A DNA stretch of 64,000 nt from Pseudarthrobacter chlorophenolicus (GCF_000962805.1 NZ_JZTW01000017.1:32283-96282), one strand, 5' to 3'. Shown: positions 36,830 through 47,243, numbered from the stretch's first letter. Notes: generated by a model from the sequence alone, not told the origin. Numbers and translations are program-made.

Positions 36830-36931
36830 CTCCGGCCCGCTTCCCCACTCTCCACCGTGGTTGCCCTATCAGGATTGGTTCCTAAAACCCGGGTTTAGGG
36901 ACGTTATCTGATGGGGCATCCTGTTCTGCTC

Positions 36932-36972
36932 ACTTCCGACGACGACGGCAGCCGGCCGCCGTCGTCGGAAGT
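36932..36972. terminator. Bidirectional 18-bp hairpin terminator
   Basis: Arms 36932-36949 and 36955-36972 pair with one mismatch around a 5-base loop. It lies in the 152-base gap between the convergent ends of the Cthe_2159-like gene and the alpha/beta hydrolase gene and can serve both. Confidence 0.7.
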
Positions 36973-36981
36973 ATTGGTGCG

Positions 36982-37887
<906 letters not shown>

Positions 37888-37935
37888 CTAGGACCGCCCC
37901 GGCCGTTCTCCTGCAGCCTCGGACTCCCGGTCCGT

Positions 37936-38133
37936 CTATTGGGATGGCTGCGGCAGCTCGCAGGTGATCTGCGGGTTGACGCCCATGTAGTTCAGTGGCC
38001 CCGCAACGATGGTTACGGCGACGGTGCCTGCTTCTGCGCAGGACCCGGGCGCCCCGCCGAAATAGCCCCGCTGCCAGGCGGCCACGCCGCCGATGATGAG
38101 CCAGATGACGATGAGGGCTCCCACGAATTTCAT
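37936..38133 (-). CDS. Small single-pass membrane or exported protein, 65 aa
   Basis: MKFVGALIVIWLIIGGVAAW is a hydrophobic segment that could be a signal anchor, followed by YFGGAPGSCAEAGTVAV and PQITCELPQPSQ with two Cys residues that could form a disulfide. GGAGGAAAG directly precedes the ATG at 38133, giving good support for translation. Function unknown. Confidence 0.7.
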   Translation of the reverse strand: MKFVGALIVIWLIIGGVAAWQRGYFGGAPGSCAEAGTVAVTIVAGPLNYMGVNPQITCELPQPSQ

Positions 38134-38198
38134 CTTTCCTCCAAAGGCCGCGCAGCTGTGGGATCCATTATGCGCGCCGCCGAGGGCGTGAAGGGAAA

Positions 38199-38238
38199 AG
38201 CACCCCCGGTCCCGGCATGTCCCGGAACCGGAGGTGCT
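38199..38238 (-). terminator. Terminator after desaturase gene
   Basis: Arms 38199-38215 and 38222-38238 form a 17-position stem; two C-A mismatches on the plus strand become G-U pairs on the minus strand. The minus-strand RNA continues with UUUUCCC. It begins 29 bases after the desaturase stop. Confidence 0.75.
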
Positions 38239-38266
38239 GTTACTGCATTGGACTGCCCGTCCTGCG

Positions 38267-39451
38267 TCAGGCCTTGGCGGTCTTGCCGGGCAGCGCCAGC
38301 TTGAAGATCTTGCCCCAGGTGGAGCCAACCTGCTTCAGCAGCGGACCGGTGGTGTACTTGAGGCCGTACCGCTGGCAGATCTCACGGACCTTGGGCGCAA
38401 CTTCGGCATACCGGTTGGAGGGCAGGTCCGGGAAAAGGTGGTGCTCGATCTGGTGCGAGAGGTTGCCGGTCATGATGTGCATGAACTTTGAGCCGGAAAT
38501 GTTGGCGGAGCCGATCATCTGCCGGATGTACCAGTCTCCGCGGGTTTCACCTTCCGCCATTTCCTCCGTAAAGGTATCCGTGCCCTCAGGGAAGTGGCCA
38601 CAGAAGATCACGGCGTGGGCCCAGACGTTGCGCACGGCGTTGGCGGTCAGGGTTCCGTAGAGCGCCTGCTTTCCGGAGCCAGTCAGCATGGCAACGGCGG
38701 GAGTTGCGGCGTAGTCCTTGGTGAACTGCGTGACCACCTTCTTGCCCAGGGCCTTGAGGTCCTTGAGCAGCGCTTCCTTGGACTTCTTGCCTTCCCTGAA
38801 CTCCGTCAGTTCGAGGTCGTAGATGGCGATGCCCCACTCGAAGAGAGGCGCCAGGATGGCGTTGTACAGCGGGTTGCCAAGGTTCATCGGCTTCCACGGC
38901 TGCTGTTCATCCATCCGCAGGAGGTTGTATCCGACGTCGTTGTCCTTGCCCACCACGTTGGTCCAGCGGTGGTGCAGGTCATTGTGGGTGTGCTGCCACG
39001 AACGCGAGGGGGTGACAAAGTCCCACTCCCAGGTGGTGGAGTGGATGTCCGGGTCCCGCATCCAGTCCCACTGGCCGTGCAGGACGTTGTGCCCGATCTC
39101 CATGTTTTCCAGGATCTTGGCCAGGCTCAGCAGGGTGGTGCCGGTGACCCAGGCAGCCTTGTTCTTGCCAACCAGAAGGGCGGCACGGCCGGAAATTTCC
39201 AGGCCACGCTGGACCTTGATCATCCGGCGGATGTAGGCGGCGTCTTCGGCGCCACGCTTCGCCAGGATCTCGTCACGGATGGCGTCAAGCTCGCGGCCCA
39301 GCTCGGCCACCTGCTCGTCCGTCAGGTGTGCGGCCGCTGGCGGCCGTACGGTGGGGCTGCCGGACTCGGCAAGCTTGCCGGGGCGCGTCCTTGAGCTGCC
39401 GGCGTTTGCCCCTCCGGTGGAAGCGGCCTTAGTGGGTGAGATGACAGACAT
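38267..39451 (-). CDS. Membrane fatty acid desaturase (DesA3-like stearoyl-CoA 9-desaturase)
   Basis: 394 aa. Three histidine boxes are visible: EIGHNVLHGQWDW, HTHNDLHHRWTN and LSHQIEHHLFPDLPSN, which bind the di-iron site. The closest described relatives are acyl-CoA 9-desaturases such as mycobacterial DesA3, which introduce a cis double bond into membrane-derived acyl chains to maintain fluidity. The polar first 55 residues are low in complexity. GAGGAG lies 7 bases before ATG 39451. It follows its probable reductase by 11 bases. Confidence 0.92.
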   Translation of the reverse strand: MSVISPTKAASTGGANAGSSRTRPGKLAESGSPTVRPPAAAHLTDEQVAELGRELDAIRDEILAKRGAEDAAYIRRMIKVQRGLEISGRAALLVGKNKAAWVTGTTLLSLAKILENMEIGHNVLHGQWDWMRDPDIHSTTWEWDFVTPSRSWQHTHNDLHHRWTNVVGKDNDVGYNLLRMDEQQPWKPMNLGNPLYNAILAPLFEWGIAIYDLELTEFREGKKSKEALLKDLKALGKKVVTQFTKDYAATPAVAMLTGSGKQALYGTLTANAVRNVWAHAVIFCGHFPEGTDTFTEEMAEGETRGDWYIRQMIGSANISGSKFMHIMTGNLSHQIEHHLFPDLPSNRYAEVAPKVREICQRYGLKYTTGPLLKQVGSTWGKIFKLALPGKTAKA

Positions 39452-39462
39452 TATTCTGCTCC

Positions 39463-40560
39463 TCAGAGTTCGAGGTTGACGGGTCCGGCGGCTGCCGAGA
39501 CACACGTTTGGATCAGTTGGCCGGGATCGCCATGGATTTCCCCGGTTCGGAGGTCGCGCACCTGGCCGGCCAGGAGCGGAGTGAGGCAGCTGTGGCAGAT
39601 GCCCATCCGGCAGCCGCTGGGCATCAGCACCCCGGCGTCCTCTCCGACGTCCAGGATGGGGGTGTCGCCGTCGGCCTCCACCTCGCGGTCCGAGGCTTCG
39701 AAGGTGACCAGGCCGCCGTCGTGCCCCACACCGGCGGCAAAGGTGGTGTTGAACCGTTCGATCATGAGGTTGCCCGCGCTGCCGGCCACCGCAATGTCGG
39801 TCCCGGGCGCGGCGGTGGTGAGGGCGGCGCGGTTCCAGAGGGCTTCGGCGTCGTCCAGGAAGCTGTCCGGGCCGCAGGCGTAGGCGGCGCGTTCCTTCCA
39901 GTCGGGACAGATCTCATCCAGCTGGCTGGTGCTGGAAAAGTCCATCCGGCCCTGCTCCCCGGTGAACCAGTGCGCCAGGCGGAAGTTGGGGAACTGGTCC
40001 GCAAGTTCAGCAAGTTCCTCGCGGAACAGGCTGTCGCCGGGCGTGCGGGCGGAATGGACAAGTACGACGTCGGCATCCGGGCGGCGCGGCACCAGCGTAC
40101 GGATCATGGACATCACCGGAGTGATGCCACTGCCGGCGGTGACCATCAGCAGCGGCCTGGGGTGCTCGGGCAGGACAAAATCGCCCTGCGGCGGGGCGAG
40201 GAACAGGACATCACCGGGGCGCGTGGTGCGCACCAGGGTGCCGGACACCGCGCCGACGTCCGTCACGGTAATGGCGGGATCCTTGCCGGCGGCGGCACTG
40301 AGTGAGTACGAGCGCCAGTGCCGCACGCCGTCCAGCTCGACGCCGATGCGGGCCCACTGGCCGGCAAGGTGCGACTGCCAGCCCCGCCCCGGGCGGAAGA
40401 AGATGGTGGCCGACTGGGCGGTTTCCTGGACGACCCGGGTGACGACGCCGCGGAGCTGCCGGGCGGAAAAGACCGGGTTGAAGAGCGCGAGGATGTCCTC
40501 GGGAGCCAAGGGCGTGGTGAGAACCGAAGCCGCTTGGGCCAGCTGTCGTAGCCTGATCAT
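39463..40560 (-). CDS. Ferredoxin--NAD(P)H reductase partner of the desaturase
   Basis: 365 aa. The FAD domain has RHWRSYSLSAA (RxYS), the NAD(P) domain has PLLMVTAGSGITPVMSMIR and YACGPDSFLDD, and the C-terminal 2Fe-2S domain has CRMGICHSC plus a later Cys (LIQTCVSA). The order FNR-like then plant-type ferredoxin matches Rv3230c, the electron donor to DesA3 in mycobacteria. I chose ATG 40560 (MIRLRQLAQAASV); a longer frame from ATG 40608 is possible. Transcribed ahead of the desaturase with an 11-base gap. Confidence 0.9.
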   Translation of the reverse strand: MIRLRQLAQAASVLTTPLAPEDILALFNPVFSARQLRGVVTRVVQETAQSATIFFRPGRGWQSHLAGQWARIGVELDGVRHWRSYSLSAAAGKDPAITVTDVGAVSGTLVRTTRPGDVLFLAPPQGDFVLPEHPRPLLMVTAGSGITPVMSMIRTLVPRRPDADVVLVHSARTPGDSLFREELAELADQFPNFRLAHWFTGEQGRMDFSSTSQLDEICPDWKERAAYACGPDSFLDDAEALWNRAALTTAAPGTDIAVAGSAGNLMIERFNTTFAAGVGHDGGLVTFEASDREVEADGDTPILDVGEDAGVLMPSGCRMGICHSCLTPLLAGQVRDLRTGEIHGDPGQLIQTCVSAAAGPVNLEL

Positions 40561-40701
40561 GCAGTTAAGCCTAGGGCGGCGCGAGCCATATTTCTCTCTC
40601 TCCGTCATATGACCGTCCTGCAGCCATACTGGTTGGGGCGCTAAGCCCCCAAGCCGCACCTTAAGAGTAACGGCTGGGTCACGGAGATGGTTCCCGCCCG
40701 G

Positions 40702-41736
40702 TCACCGGCTGGACGGATTCCAGCCCAGGGACGGCGCGATGTGGCGGGCCACGTTCCCCAGGAGTTTCGCGTTGAACTCGACTCCGAGTTGGTTCGGGAC
40801 CGTCAGGAGCAGCGTGTCAGCGGCCTGGACAGCGGTATCCGCAGCCAGTTCCTCCGCGAGCCGGTCGGGCTCGCCCACATAGCTTTTTCCGAACCGCGCC
40901 GTGAGCCCATCAATGATGCCCACCTGGTCCCGGCCGTCGCGGAGGGCGCTGCCGGCGAAGTAGCGGCGGTCCTCGTCGTCCGCGATGGGCAGCACGCTGC
41001 GGCTGACCGAGATCCTCGGCTGATAGGAGTGGCCGGCTGCCTGCCAGGTATCCCGGAACAGCTGGATCTGTTCCGCCTGGAGTTCATGGAAAGGCACGCC
41101 GGTGTCCTCCGTGAGCAGGGTGGAACTCATCAGGTTCATTCCGAGCTCCGCCGCCCAGACAGCCGTTTTGCGGGTGCCGGCTCCCCACCAAATCCGCTGC
41201 GCCAGGCCGGGCGACTGCGGTTGCACGGGCAGGAGGCCCGTGGCACCACCGGCATACCGGGGGTCGGCTTCCGCCACTCCAGCCCCGGTGATTGCCTTGC
41301 GGAAGAGCTCGGTGTGGCGGCGTGCCATATCGGCGTCGGATTCGCCGTCCCGGGGCACATAGCCGAAAGCTGACGCGCCTTGCCGGGCCGGCTCGGGTGA
41401 GCCACGACTGATCCCGAGCTGGAGCCTGCCGCCGCTGATCAGGTCAGTGGCTGCAGCTTCCTCCGCCATGTAGAGCGGGTTCTCGTAACGCATGTCAATA
41501 ACACCGGTACCGATTTCGATCCGGCGGGTGCGTGCTGCGATAGCTGCAAGGAGCGGAAACGGCGAGGCCTGTTGGCGGGCGAAATGGTGTACCCGGAAGA
41601 ACGCACCGTCCACACCGAGTTCCTCGGCAGCTACGGCTAATTCGATGCCCTGCACCAGCGCCTCGCCCGCTGTCCTGGTGCGGGAACCCTGGCCGGGTCC
41701 CCAGTGGCCGAATGAAAGGAATCCTATGCGCTCCAT
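40702..41736 (-). CDS. LLM-class flavin-dependent oxidoreductase
   Basis: 344 aa bacterial luciferase-like monooxygenase. Features are [12 protein letters not shown] at the start, [50 protein letters not shown] and [15 protein letters not shown]. Members use reduced flavin and oxygen; the substrate cannot be deduced. The first bases overlap the unrelated region upstream of the YnfA-like gene. No close operon partner. Confidence 0.88.
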   Translation of the reverse strand: MERIGFLSFGHWGPGQGSRTRTAGEALVQGIELAVAAEELGVDGAFFRVHHFARQQASPFPLLAAIAARTRRIEIGTGVIDMRYENPLYMAEEAAATDLISGGRLQLGISRGSPEPARQGASAFGYVPRDGESDADMARRHTELFRKAITGAGVAEADPRYAGGATGLLPVQPQSPGLAQRIWWGAGTRKTAVWAAELGMNLMSSTLLTEDTGVPFHELQAEQIQLFRDTWQAAGHSYQPRISVSRSVLPIADDEDRRYFAGSALRDGRDQVGIIDGLTARFGKSYVGEPDRLAEELAADTAVQAADTLLLTVPNQLGVEFNAKLLGNVARHIAPSLGWNPSSR

Positions 41737-41807
41737 ACCTGCCCCAACCGCCGGCCGCCCGGTGGCATTCCCGCGTTGCCGGCGTTCCCGGCTGGCATGA
41801 TGGCCGG

Positions 41808-42167
41808 GTGGGTATCCCGGAAGAAACCGTCAGCGTCCTCAAGACCATCGTGCTGTTCGTGCTGGCCGCGGCGGCAGAAATCGGCGGGGCCTGGCTGGTG
41901 TGGCAGGCGGTCAGGGAAGGCAAGGACTGGTGGTGGGCCGGACTTGGCGTGATTGCCCTGGGTGCCTACGGATTCGTGGCCACCCTCCAGCCGGACGCCC
42001 ACTTCGGCCGGATCCTGGCGGCCTACGGCGGGGTGTTCGTTGCCGGATCCCTCGCATGGGGAATGATTTTCGACGGTTTCCGGCCCGACCGGTGGGACGT
42101 GGCCGGCTCGGTCATCTGCCTGCTGGGGGTGGCAGTAATCATGTTTGCCCCGCGAAGCGCAGGCTAA
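41808..42167 (+). CDS. YnfA-family small membrane protein
   Basis: 119 aa from GTG 41808. Four hydrophobic segments and the signature [56 protein letters not shown] and [20 protein letters not shown] are typical of YnfA/UPF0060, an SMR-like family of unproven role. The usual length is about 108 aa, so the exact start could be a few codons later. Weak ribosome site. Its stop lies 38 bases before the oxidase gene. Confidence 0.85.
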   Translation: MGIPEETVSVLKTIVLFVLAAAAEIGGAWLVWQAVREGKDWWWAGLGVIALGAYGFVATLQPDAHFGRILAAYGGVFVAGSLAWGMIFDGFRPDRWDVAGSVICLLGVAVIMFAPRSAG

Positions 42168-42204
42168 ACAGCAGTATTTGCGGCCATGGGGCAGAATTTC
42201 CCCT

Positions 42205-43407
42205 GTGGAGCACGTGGACTACTGCATCATCGGCGGCGGGATCGTTGGCCTGGCCACCGCCTACCAGCTGCTGCGCAGGGAACCCGATGCGTCCCTGGTC
42301 CTGCTGGAAGCGGCGGATACCCTTGCCGCGCACCAGACCGGGCACAACAGCGGCGTCATCCATTCGGGAATCTACTATGCGCCCGGAAGCCTGAAGGCCA
42401 GATTCAGCAAAGCCGGCGCCCGGCAGACAAAGGAGTTCTGCCAGGAGCACGGCATTCCTTACCGCGAGCCCGGGAAGCTGCTGGTGGCCACCACTCCGCT
42501 GGAGCTGGAGCGGCTGACGCAGCTCGAGGAACGGGCAGCGGTCCACGAACTGGACTATGAACGGCTGGACCGGAAGGAACTCCTCCGGCGTGAGCCCAAT
42601 GTCACCGGGCTCGGTGCCCTGTTCATTCCCAGCACCGGCATCGTGGACTACCCGGCGGTGGCCCGGAAGCTCGCACAACTGGTGGAAAGGGCGGGCGGGC
42701 AGGTATATACCAAGGCCCGGGTCACCACCATTTCCGAACACACGGACCGGGTGGACGTTCGCACCGAGACCGGGGCGTACTCGTGCCGGCAGCTTGTGGC
42801 CTGCGCCGGGCTGCAGTCGGACCGGCTCGCAGAGGCTGCAGGGGTGGACATCGACGTCCAGATCATCCCCTTCCGCGGAGAGTACTTTGAGCTTCCTGCC
42901 GAGAAGTCCGGCTACGTCCGGCATCTCATTTACCCCGTCCCCGATCCTGCCCTGCCATTCCTCGGCGTCCACCTCACCCCCACGGTGCAGGGGACCATCA
43001 CCGTGGGCCCCAACGCTGTGCTGGGAATGGCCAGGGAGGGCTACCCCAAGTTCTCGGTGGATTACCGCGATGTGGCCCGTTACGCGAAGTTCCCAGGGCT
43101 GTGGCACGTGGCCCGCGCCAACGCCCTGACTGCTGTCCGGGAGGTCCGCAATTCCCTGTTCAAGGGCAGCTACCTGCAGGAATGCCGGAAGTACGCTCCC
43201 GGATTGGCCAAGGCAGACCTGCTGCCGTACGAGGCGGGGATCAGGGCGCAGGCGGTACGCCGGGACGGCACGCTCATTCACGATTTCCTGCTTGCTGAGA
43301 CCGGCCGGATGATCCACGTCCTCAACGCCCCGTCCCCGGCAGCGACGGCGGCCCTGCCCATCGGCGAACACCTCGCGTCACGGGCGGCTCTGCGGAGATC
43401 CGCGTAG
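42205..43407 (+). CDS. lhgO: L-2-hydroxyglutarate oxidase
   Basis: 400 aa from GTG 42205. FAD-dependent enzyme of the DAO family that oxidises L-2-hydroxyglutarate to 2-oxoglutarate. The dinucleotide motif is YCIIGGGIVGLATAYQLL, followed by HQTGHNSGVIHSGIYYAPGS (diagnostic for LhgO), FIPSTGIVDYPAVARKLA, IPFRGEYFELP, and a C-terminal GIRAQAVRRDG plus HVLNAPSPAATAALPIGEH. The start is ambiguous between GTG 42205 and GTG 42214. No partner gene is adjacent. Confidence 0.92.
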   Translation: MEHVDYCIIGGGIVGLATAYQLLRREPDASLVLLEAADTLAAHQTGHNSGVIHSGIYYAPGSLKARFSKAGARQTKEFCQEHGIPYREPGKLLVATTPLELERLTQLEERAAVHELDYERLDRKELLRREPNVTGLGALFIPSTGIVDYPAVARKLAQLVERAGGQVYTKARVTTISEHTDRVDVRTETGAYSCRQLVACAGLQSDRLAEAAGVDIDVQIIPFRGEYFELPAEKSGYVRHLIYPVPDPALPFLGVHLTPTVQGTITVGPNAVLGMAREGYPKFSVDYRDVARYAKFPGLWHVARANALTAVREVRNSLFKGSYLQECRKYAPGLAKADLLPYEAGIRAQAVRRDGTLIHDFLLAETGRMIHVLNAPSPAATAALPIGEHLASRAALRRSA

Positions 43408-43518
43408 GCAACAGCGTGTCGGGAAGCGTCTTGGGGCAGGGCGTTACGGCGCCGGCAGCCTGCCGGGTCCGCCGTTGGCGGGCCGGGGCGCGGACAGCGG
43501 CGCGGCTAAACTGGCACC

Positions 43519-43923
43519 GTGACCAACAGCCAGCAAGCACCCGGAGACGGCGCACCGCCGTCGCGCGGCAAGATCGCCGAACGGCTGCTGCCCGGCGGCG
43601 AGGAGCCGGACCCCAGGTTCACCCTCGCCAACGAACGGACGTTCCTCGCCTGGATCCGGACCTCCCTGGCCCTGCTGGCCGGCGGCATCGCCATCGAGGC
43701 GTTCACCTCGGACCTGTTCCTGGAACCTGTCCGCAAGGGCCTGGCCATCGTGCTGCTCCTGCTGGGCATGCTGCTCAGCGCCGGGGCCGCGCTGAGATGG
43801 CTCCGCGTGGAACGCAGCATGCGGCACAAGGCGCCCCTCCCCCTGCCGCTCATTGTGCCCCTCCTGGCAGGGGCAGGCGCGGTGGCGGCCGCCGTCGTCC
43901 TCGTTTTCGTCCTCTGGCGCTGA
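43519..43923 (+). CDS. DUF202/YidH-family membrane protein
   Basis: 134 aa with three membrane segments. PRFTLANERTFLAWIRTSLA is the hallmark of DUF202. It is followed 5 bases after its stop by a second, shorter DUF202 protein, a common tandem arrangement. The role of DUF202 in bacteria is not established. The start is ATG-less; GTG at 43519 is the first in frame. Confidence 0.87.
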   Translation: MTNSQQAPGDGAPPSRGKIAERLLPGGEEPDPRFTLANERTFLAWIRTSLALLAGGIAIEAFTSDLFLEPVRKGLAIVLLLLGMLLSAGAALRWLRVERSMRHKAPLPLPLIVPLLAGAGAVAAAVVLVFVLWR

Positions 43924-43928
43924 CGCCG

Positions 43929-44267
43929 GTGGCGCCATCCCTTCCAGCTGGAGATACGCACGGTGATCCCGGCCTGCAGCCGGAACGCACCTCGCTGGCC
44001 TGGGGCAGAACCATGCTGGCCCTGGTGACGGCGAGTGCGCTTTTCCTGCGATGGCTTCCCAACCACGGGCTGCCCATCCTGCTGCTTTTCACGGTCTCCG
44101 CCGGGGCTGCCCTGGCCATCTACCTCACGCAGCGCAGGCGGTACAGCGCCAGGTCGCACGGCGTCGCCCGGGAACACGTGGACGCCGACATCACCGCCGT
44201 GCTGTGGACAGCCTTCGCCGGTATCGCCCTGGGAGCCCTGGGGATCGGCGTGGTGCTCGCCGGGTAG
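43929..44267 (+). CDS. DUF202-family membrane protein, second of tandem pair
   Basis: 112 aa from GTG 43929. LQPERTSLAWGRTMLALVTA is the DUF202 signature, with three hydrophobic segments after it (ending AFAGIALGALGIGVVLAG). It is divergent from the preceding paralogue but encoded immediately downstream, so the pair probably assemble together. Confidence 0.85.
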   Translation: MAPSLPAGDTHGDPGLQPERTSLAWGRTMLALVTASALFLRWLPNHGLPILLLFTVSAGAALAIYLTQRRRYSARSHGVAREHVDADITAVLWTAFAGIALGALGIGVVLAG

Positions 44268-44285
44268 TGCGCGGTAAGCCGCCGG

Positions 44286-44684
44286 CTAGAACATGGGCAG
44301 GACGAAACCTGCCAGCAGTGCCACGGAACCAATGGCCGTCAGGACACGCCCCAGCACCGAGGCTGTCCCCCCGGCTTCCTCGGGCGGAGTGATCTGCCAC
44401 TGCGTGGGGCGCTTGGGATGGTAGTAGATGGGCAGGGTCTCGCCCACTGCCAGGTCCCTGATGTCGTGGGGCGACATGGGGGCATTGTGCACCTGGTGCT
44501 TTCGGTCCAGCCACCTGAACCCCACGCCCGTCTTGTCCGAGTACACCACGGCCTCAGCCACATCCCAGGGATGCACAAAGCGGCGCTGAAAGCCCACGTA
44601 GAAGAGCAGCAGCAAGCCAACGGGCAGGCACATCCAGGTCAGCATTTCCAGGATTGGTCCTGCCATATCCAGCACATCGGGCAT
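44286..44684 (-). CDS. DUF3592-like membrane protein
   Basis: 132 aa. An N-terminal membrane helix (MLTWMCLPVGLLLLFYVGF), a middle beta-rich domain ending VGETLPIYYHPKRPTQWQI, and a second helix at the C-terminus match DUF3592 topology. Function unknown. Convergent with the DUF202 pair (18-base gap). No strong ribosome site before ATG 44684. Confidence 0.7.
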   Translation of the reverse strand: MPDVLDMAGPILEMLTWMCLPVGLLLLFYVGFQRRFVHPWDVAEAVVYSDKTGVGFRWLDRKHQVHNAPMSPHDIRDLAVGETLPIYYHPKRPTQWQITPPEEAGGTASVLGRVLTAIGSVALLAGFVLPMF

Positions 44685-44769
44685 GACTTTGATGGTACCG
44701 CCCGAGGGCTGGTGGCATCAGCACAGACTACGTACGCTGGGGAGACCGGCCCGGGACGAAGGGGAAACC

Positions 44770-45006
44770 ATGAACGACGAAGACATCCTGACACGCATCC
44801 AGGCGCTCGTGGATGAGGAGCATTCACTTCGGGAGGGGCCCGGGGACGGCCAGGCGCCGGACCACGCGAGGCTCCGGCAGGTGGAGATCAGCCTGGACCA
44901 GTGCTGGGACCTGCTGCGGCAGCGCCGGGCGAAAAAAGATTCCGGCGAGAATCCCGACGACGCCGAGACGCGCCCCGTCAGCGAGGTTGAGGGCTACAAG
45001 CAGTAG
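44770..45006 (+). CDS. DUF2630 family protein
   Basis: 78 aa. MNDEDILTRIQALVDEEHSL and LRQVEISLDQCWDLLRQRRA are characteristic of DUF2630, small helical actinobacterial proteins of unknown role. GGGGAAA precedes the ATG at 44770. The tail is polar and acidic. It faces the DUF2848 gene convergently across 18 bases. Confidence 0.85.
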   Translation: MNDEDILTRIQALVDEEHSLREGPGDGQAPDHARLRQVEISLDQCWDLLRQRRAKKDSGENPDDAETRPVSEVEGYKQ

Positions 45007-45024
45007 CCGCCCACCTGTCCGGCC

Positions 45025-45711
45025 CTAGCCGATGGGTTCGGGCATCTGCTCCACCACGTAGCCGGCCTCGACGCTCAGGCCAGTGACGGGGTCAGCCATC
45101 TCCACCTTCCAGCTGCGGGCAAACTGGTCCACGCCGCTGGTCATGGCAACGGTGCCGGAGATCAGGACCGTGCCCGGCGCGTTCAGGCCGCGCTCCGTGA
45201 GGACGCCCAGCCAGTAGTCCGGCGTCAGGAGTGCCTCCAGCGAGCTGTCCTGGATGAGCGTGTCAGCGTCCTCCCCCTTACCCACCCAGCCCTTCAGCGA
45301 GATCCGGTCCAGATGGTCGCGGACATCATCGAGCCACCAGGCTTTACGCCCCAGGACATCGGGGCTTGCATTCTTGCTCCAGGCGACGCCGTGAACCTCC
45401 AGTTCACGGTCGGTGTGGTCGCACGCCACCGTCAGGAGGACGCCTTCGTCGGTGATGACCAAGGCCCACTCAGCTTCGCCTGAGGTCCTGGCGTGCTGCA
45501 CCCGAACTTCCGAAACCTGCTGCGCGAGGTACGGGGAAACCGGGTAGAGCGCCGGCGTCGTGGTGGGACCCGGCACCCCAAGCTCGGCCAACTCTGCAAT
45601 GTGTGCCTGCACTTCGTCCTGCTCGCGCCCGGCGTACCCGGCGTTGAGCAGGTGATTGACCTGCACATCCGTGGTGGCGCCGTCGGGAAGTTCAAAGCTG
45701 AGAACCGTCAT
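45025..45711 (-). CDS. DUF2848 family hydrolase-like protein
   Basis: 228 aa. HIAELAELGVPGPTTTPALY, VTDEGVLLTVACDHTDRELE-like spacing of acidic residues, and GTVLISGTVAMTSG are typical of DUF2848, a group related to fumarylacetoacetate hydrolase-fold enzymes that often sits with amidases and organic-acid transporters. It diverges from the MHS transporter across 143 bases holding a perfect GntR-type palindrome, so it is probably induced with the module. Substrate unknown. Confidence 0.8.
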   Translation of the reverse strand: MTVLSFELPDGATTDVQVNHLLNAGYAGREQDEVQAHIAELAELGVPGPTTTPALYPVSPYLAQQVSEVRVQHARTSGEAEWALVITDEGVLLTVACDHTDRELEVHGVAWSKNASPDVLGRKAWWLDDVRDHLDRISLKGWVGKGEDADTLIQDSSLEALLTPDYWLGVLTERGLNAPGTVLISGTVAMTSGVDQFARSWKVEMADPVTGLSVEAGYVVEQMPEPIG

Positions 45712-45793
45712 GGTGGGTCCGTCCTATTCGGGGGCAAAAGAAAAATTAACAAACCGGAAACCGGAAACAGTCGCGGATGTACATCCAGTATGC

Positions 45794-45809
45794 GTAATGT
45801 ATACATTAC
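45794..45809. promoter_or_regulatory. GntR/FCD-type operator, site 1
   Basis: GTAATGTATACATTAC is a perfect 16-base palindrome in the divergent DUF2848/MFS promoter region. Its core ATGTATACA recurs at 47920-47928 before gntR. TNGTATACNA-like cores are usual for FadR/VanR-type GntR regulators. Confidence 0.75.
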
Positions 45810-45854
45810 ATCACAGCGTGACAGGCGTCACCGTTGAAACCCATGGAGGACACC

Positions 45855-47243
45855 ATGAGCAATCCCCAACAGGCTCCGGACGCAGCGTCGCATCCGCAGA
45901 AGCCCATCCACCCCAAAGGCCTGTACAAGGCCTTCGCCGCGAGCCTGACCGGAACCGCCCTTGAGTGGTACGACTTCGCCGTGTACTCTGCCGCGGCCGC
46001 CGTCGTTTTTCCCATCGTCTTCTTCCCCTCGTCTGATCCCTTGACCGGCACCATCCTGGCGTTCTCCACTTACGCAGTGGGCTACGTTTCACGCCCGGTG
46101 GGAGGCATCGTCTTCGGCCGGCTGGGTGACCGGATCGGGCGCAAGAAGGTCCTGGTCGCTACCCTGATGATCATCGGCGTGGCCACCGTGCTGATCGGCA
46201 TCCTTCCGGGCTACGGCAGCATTGGCATTGCGGCACCCATCATCCTGGTGCTGCTGCGCTTTGCACAGGGCGTGGGCGTGGGTGGCGAATGGGGCGGCGC
46301 AGTCCTGCTTTCCAGCGAATACGGCGATCCGAACCGCCGCGGTTTCTGGGCTTCCGCCGCCCAAGTGGGTCCACCGGCCGGCAACCTGCTGGCCAACGGC
46401 GCCCTTGCGGTCCTCACCCTTGCCCTGACCGAAGAGCAGTTCCTGAGCTTCGGCTGGCGGGTGGCCTTCCTGGTGTCCGCGCTGCTGGTCGGCTTTGGCC
46501 TCTGGATCAGGCTGAAGCTCGAAGACACGCCCATCTTCAAAGCCATCGAGGCACACGGTGAACAGCCGCAGGCCCCCATCCGGGAAGTCTTTAGCCAGGA
46601 ACTGCGCCCGCTGATCGCCGCCATACTTTGCCGCGTCGGCCCAGACGTGCTCTATGCGCTCTTTACGGTTTTTACCCTTACCTACGGCATCCAGGCCCTC
46701 GGTTATGAACGTAACCAGGTGCTCACCGCTGTGCTGATCGGCTCCGCATTCCAGCTCTTCCTCATCCCGCTTGCAGGCGCTGTTTCCGACCGCTTCAATC
46801 GCCGTGCTGTTTACGGGGTTGGCGCAGTTGTCGGCGCCGTGTGGACGTTCGTCTTCTTCGGCATTTTGGGTGGCGACAACCAGCCCATGCTGATCATTGG
46901 CATCGTCCTGGGCCTCGCCGCCCACTCCTTCATGTACGGACCGCAGGCAGCCTTCATTGTTGAACAGTTCTCTCCGCGGCTTCGATCGACGGGCAGTTCC
47001 CTCGCCTACACTTTCGCCGGCGTTATTGGCGGGGCCATAGCACCGCTGCTGTTCACAGTGCTCCTGGCCCAGTTCAACAGCTGGGTGCCGGTGGCCATCT
47101 ACGTTGGGGTGGCTGCTGCCGTCACCCTCGTGGGGCTTGCCCTTGGGCGCGACAACAACACGGTCGAAGACCAGGATTACCGGCTGCTGATGGAGGCCTT
47201 GCCCCGTGAGGGCAGCGGAGCAGGCATCGGCGGAGCACGCTAG
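45855..47243 (+). CDS. MFS metabolite:H+ symporter (MHS family)
   Basis: 462 aa with about 12 membrane segments. SLTGTALEWYDFAVYSAAAA at the N-terminus and GRLGDRIGRKKVLVATLM (loop 2-3) are MHS signatures, as is RFAQGVGVGGEWGGAVLLSSEY. Such transporters import dicarboxylates, sugar acids, betaine or similar solutes with protons. Start chosen at ATG 45855 because GGAGGA lies 4 bases upstream; ATG 45843 is also in frame. It is flanked by hydrolytic enzymes and a GntR regulator, which points to uptake of an amide or acid later hydrolysed inside. Confidence 0.9.
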   Translation: MSNPQQAPDAASHPQKPIHPKGLYKAFAASLTGTALEWYDFAVYSAAAAVVFPIVFFPSSDPLTGTILAFSTYAVGYVSRPVGGIVFGRLGDRIGRKKVLVATLMIIGVATVLIGILPGYGSIGIAAPIILVLLRFAQGVGVGGEWGGAVLLSSEYGDPNRRGFWASAAQVGPPAGNLLANGALAVLTLALTEEQFLSFGWRVAFLVSALLVGFGLWIRLKLEDTPIFKAIEAHGEQPQAPIREVFSQELRPLIAAILCRVGPDVLYALFTVFTLTYGIQALGYERNQVLTAVLIGSAFQLFLIPLAGAVSDRFNRRAVYGVGAVVGAVWTFVFFGILGGDNQPMLIIGIVLGLAAHSFMYGPQAAFIVEQFSPRLRSTGSSLAYTFAGVIGGAIAPLLFTVLLAQFNSWVPVAIYVGVAAAVTLVGLALGRDNNTVEDQDYRLLMEALPREGSGAGIGGAR

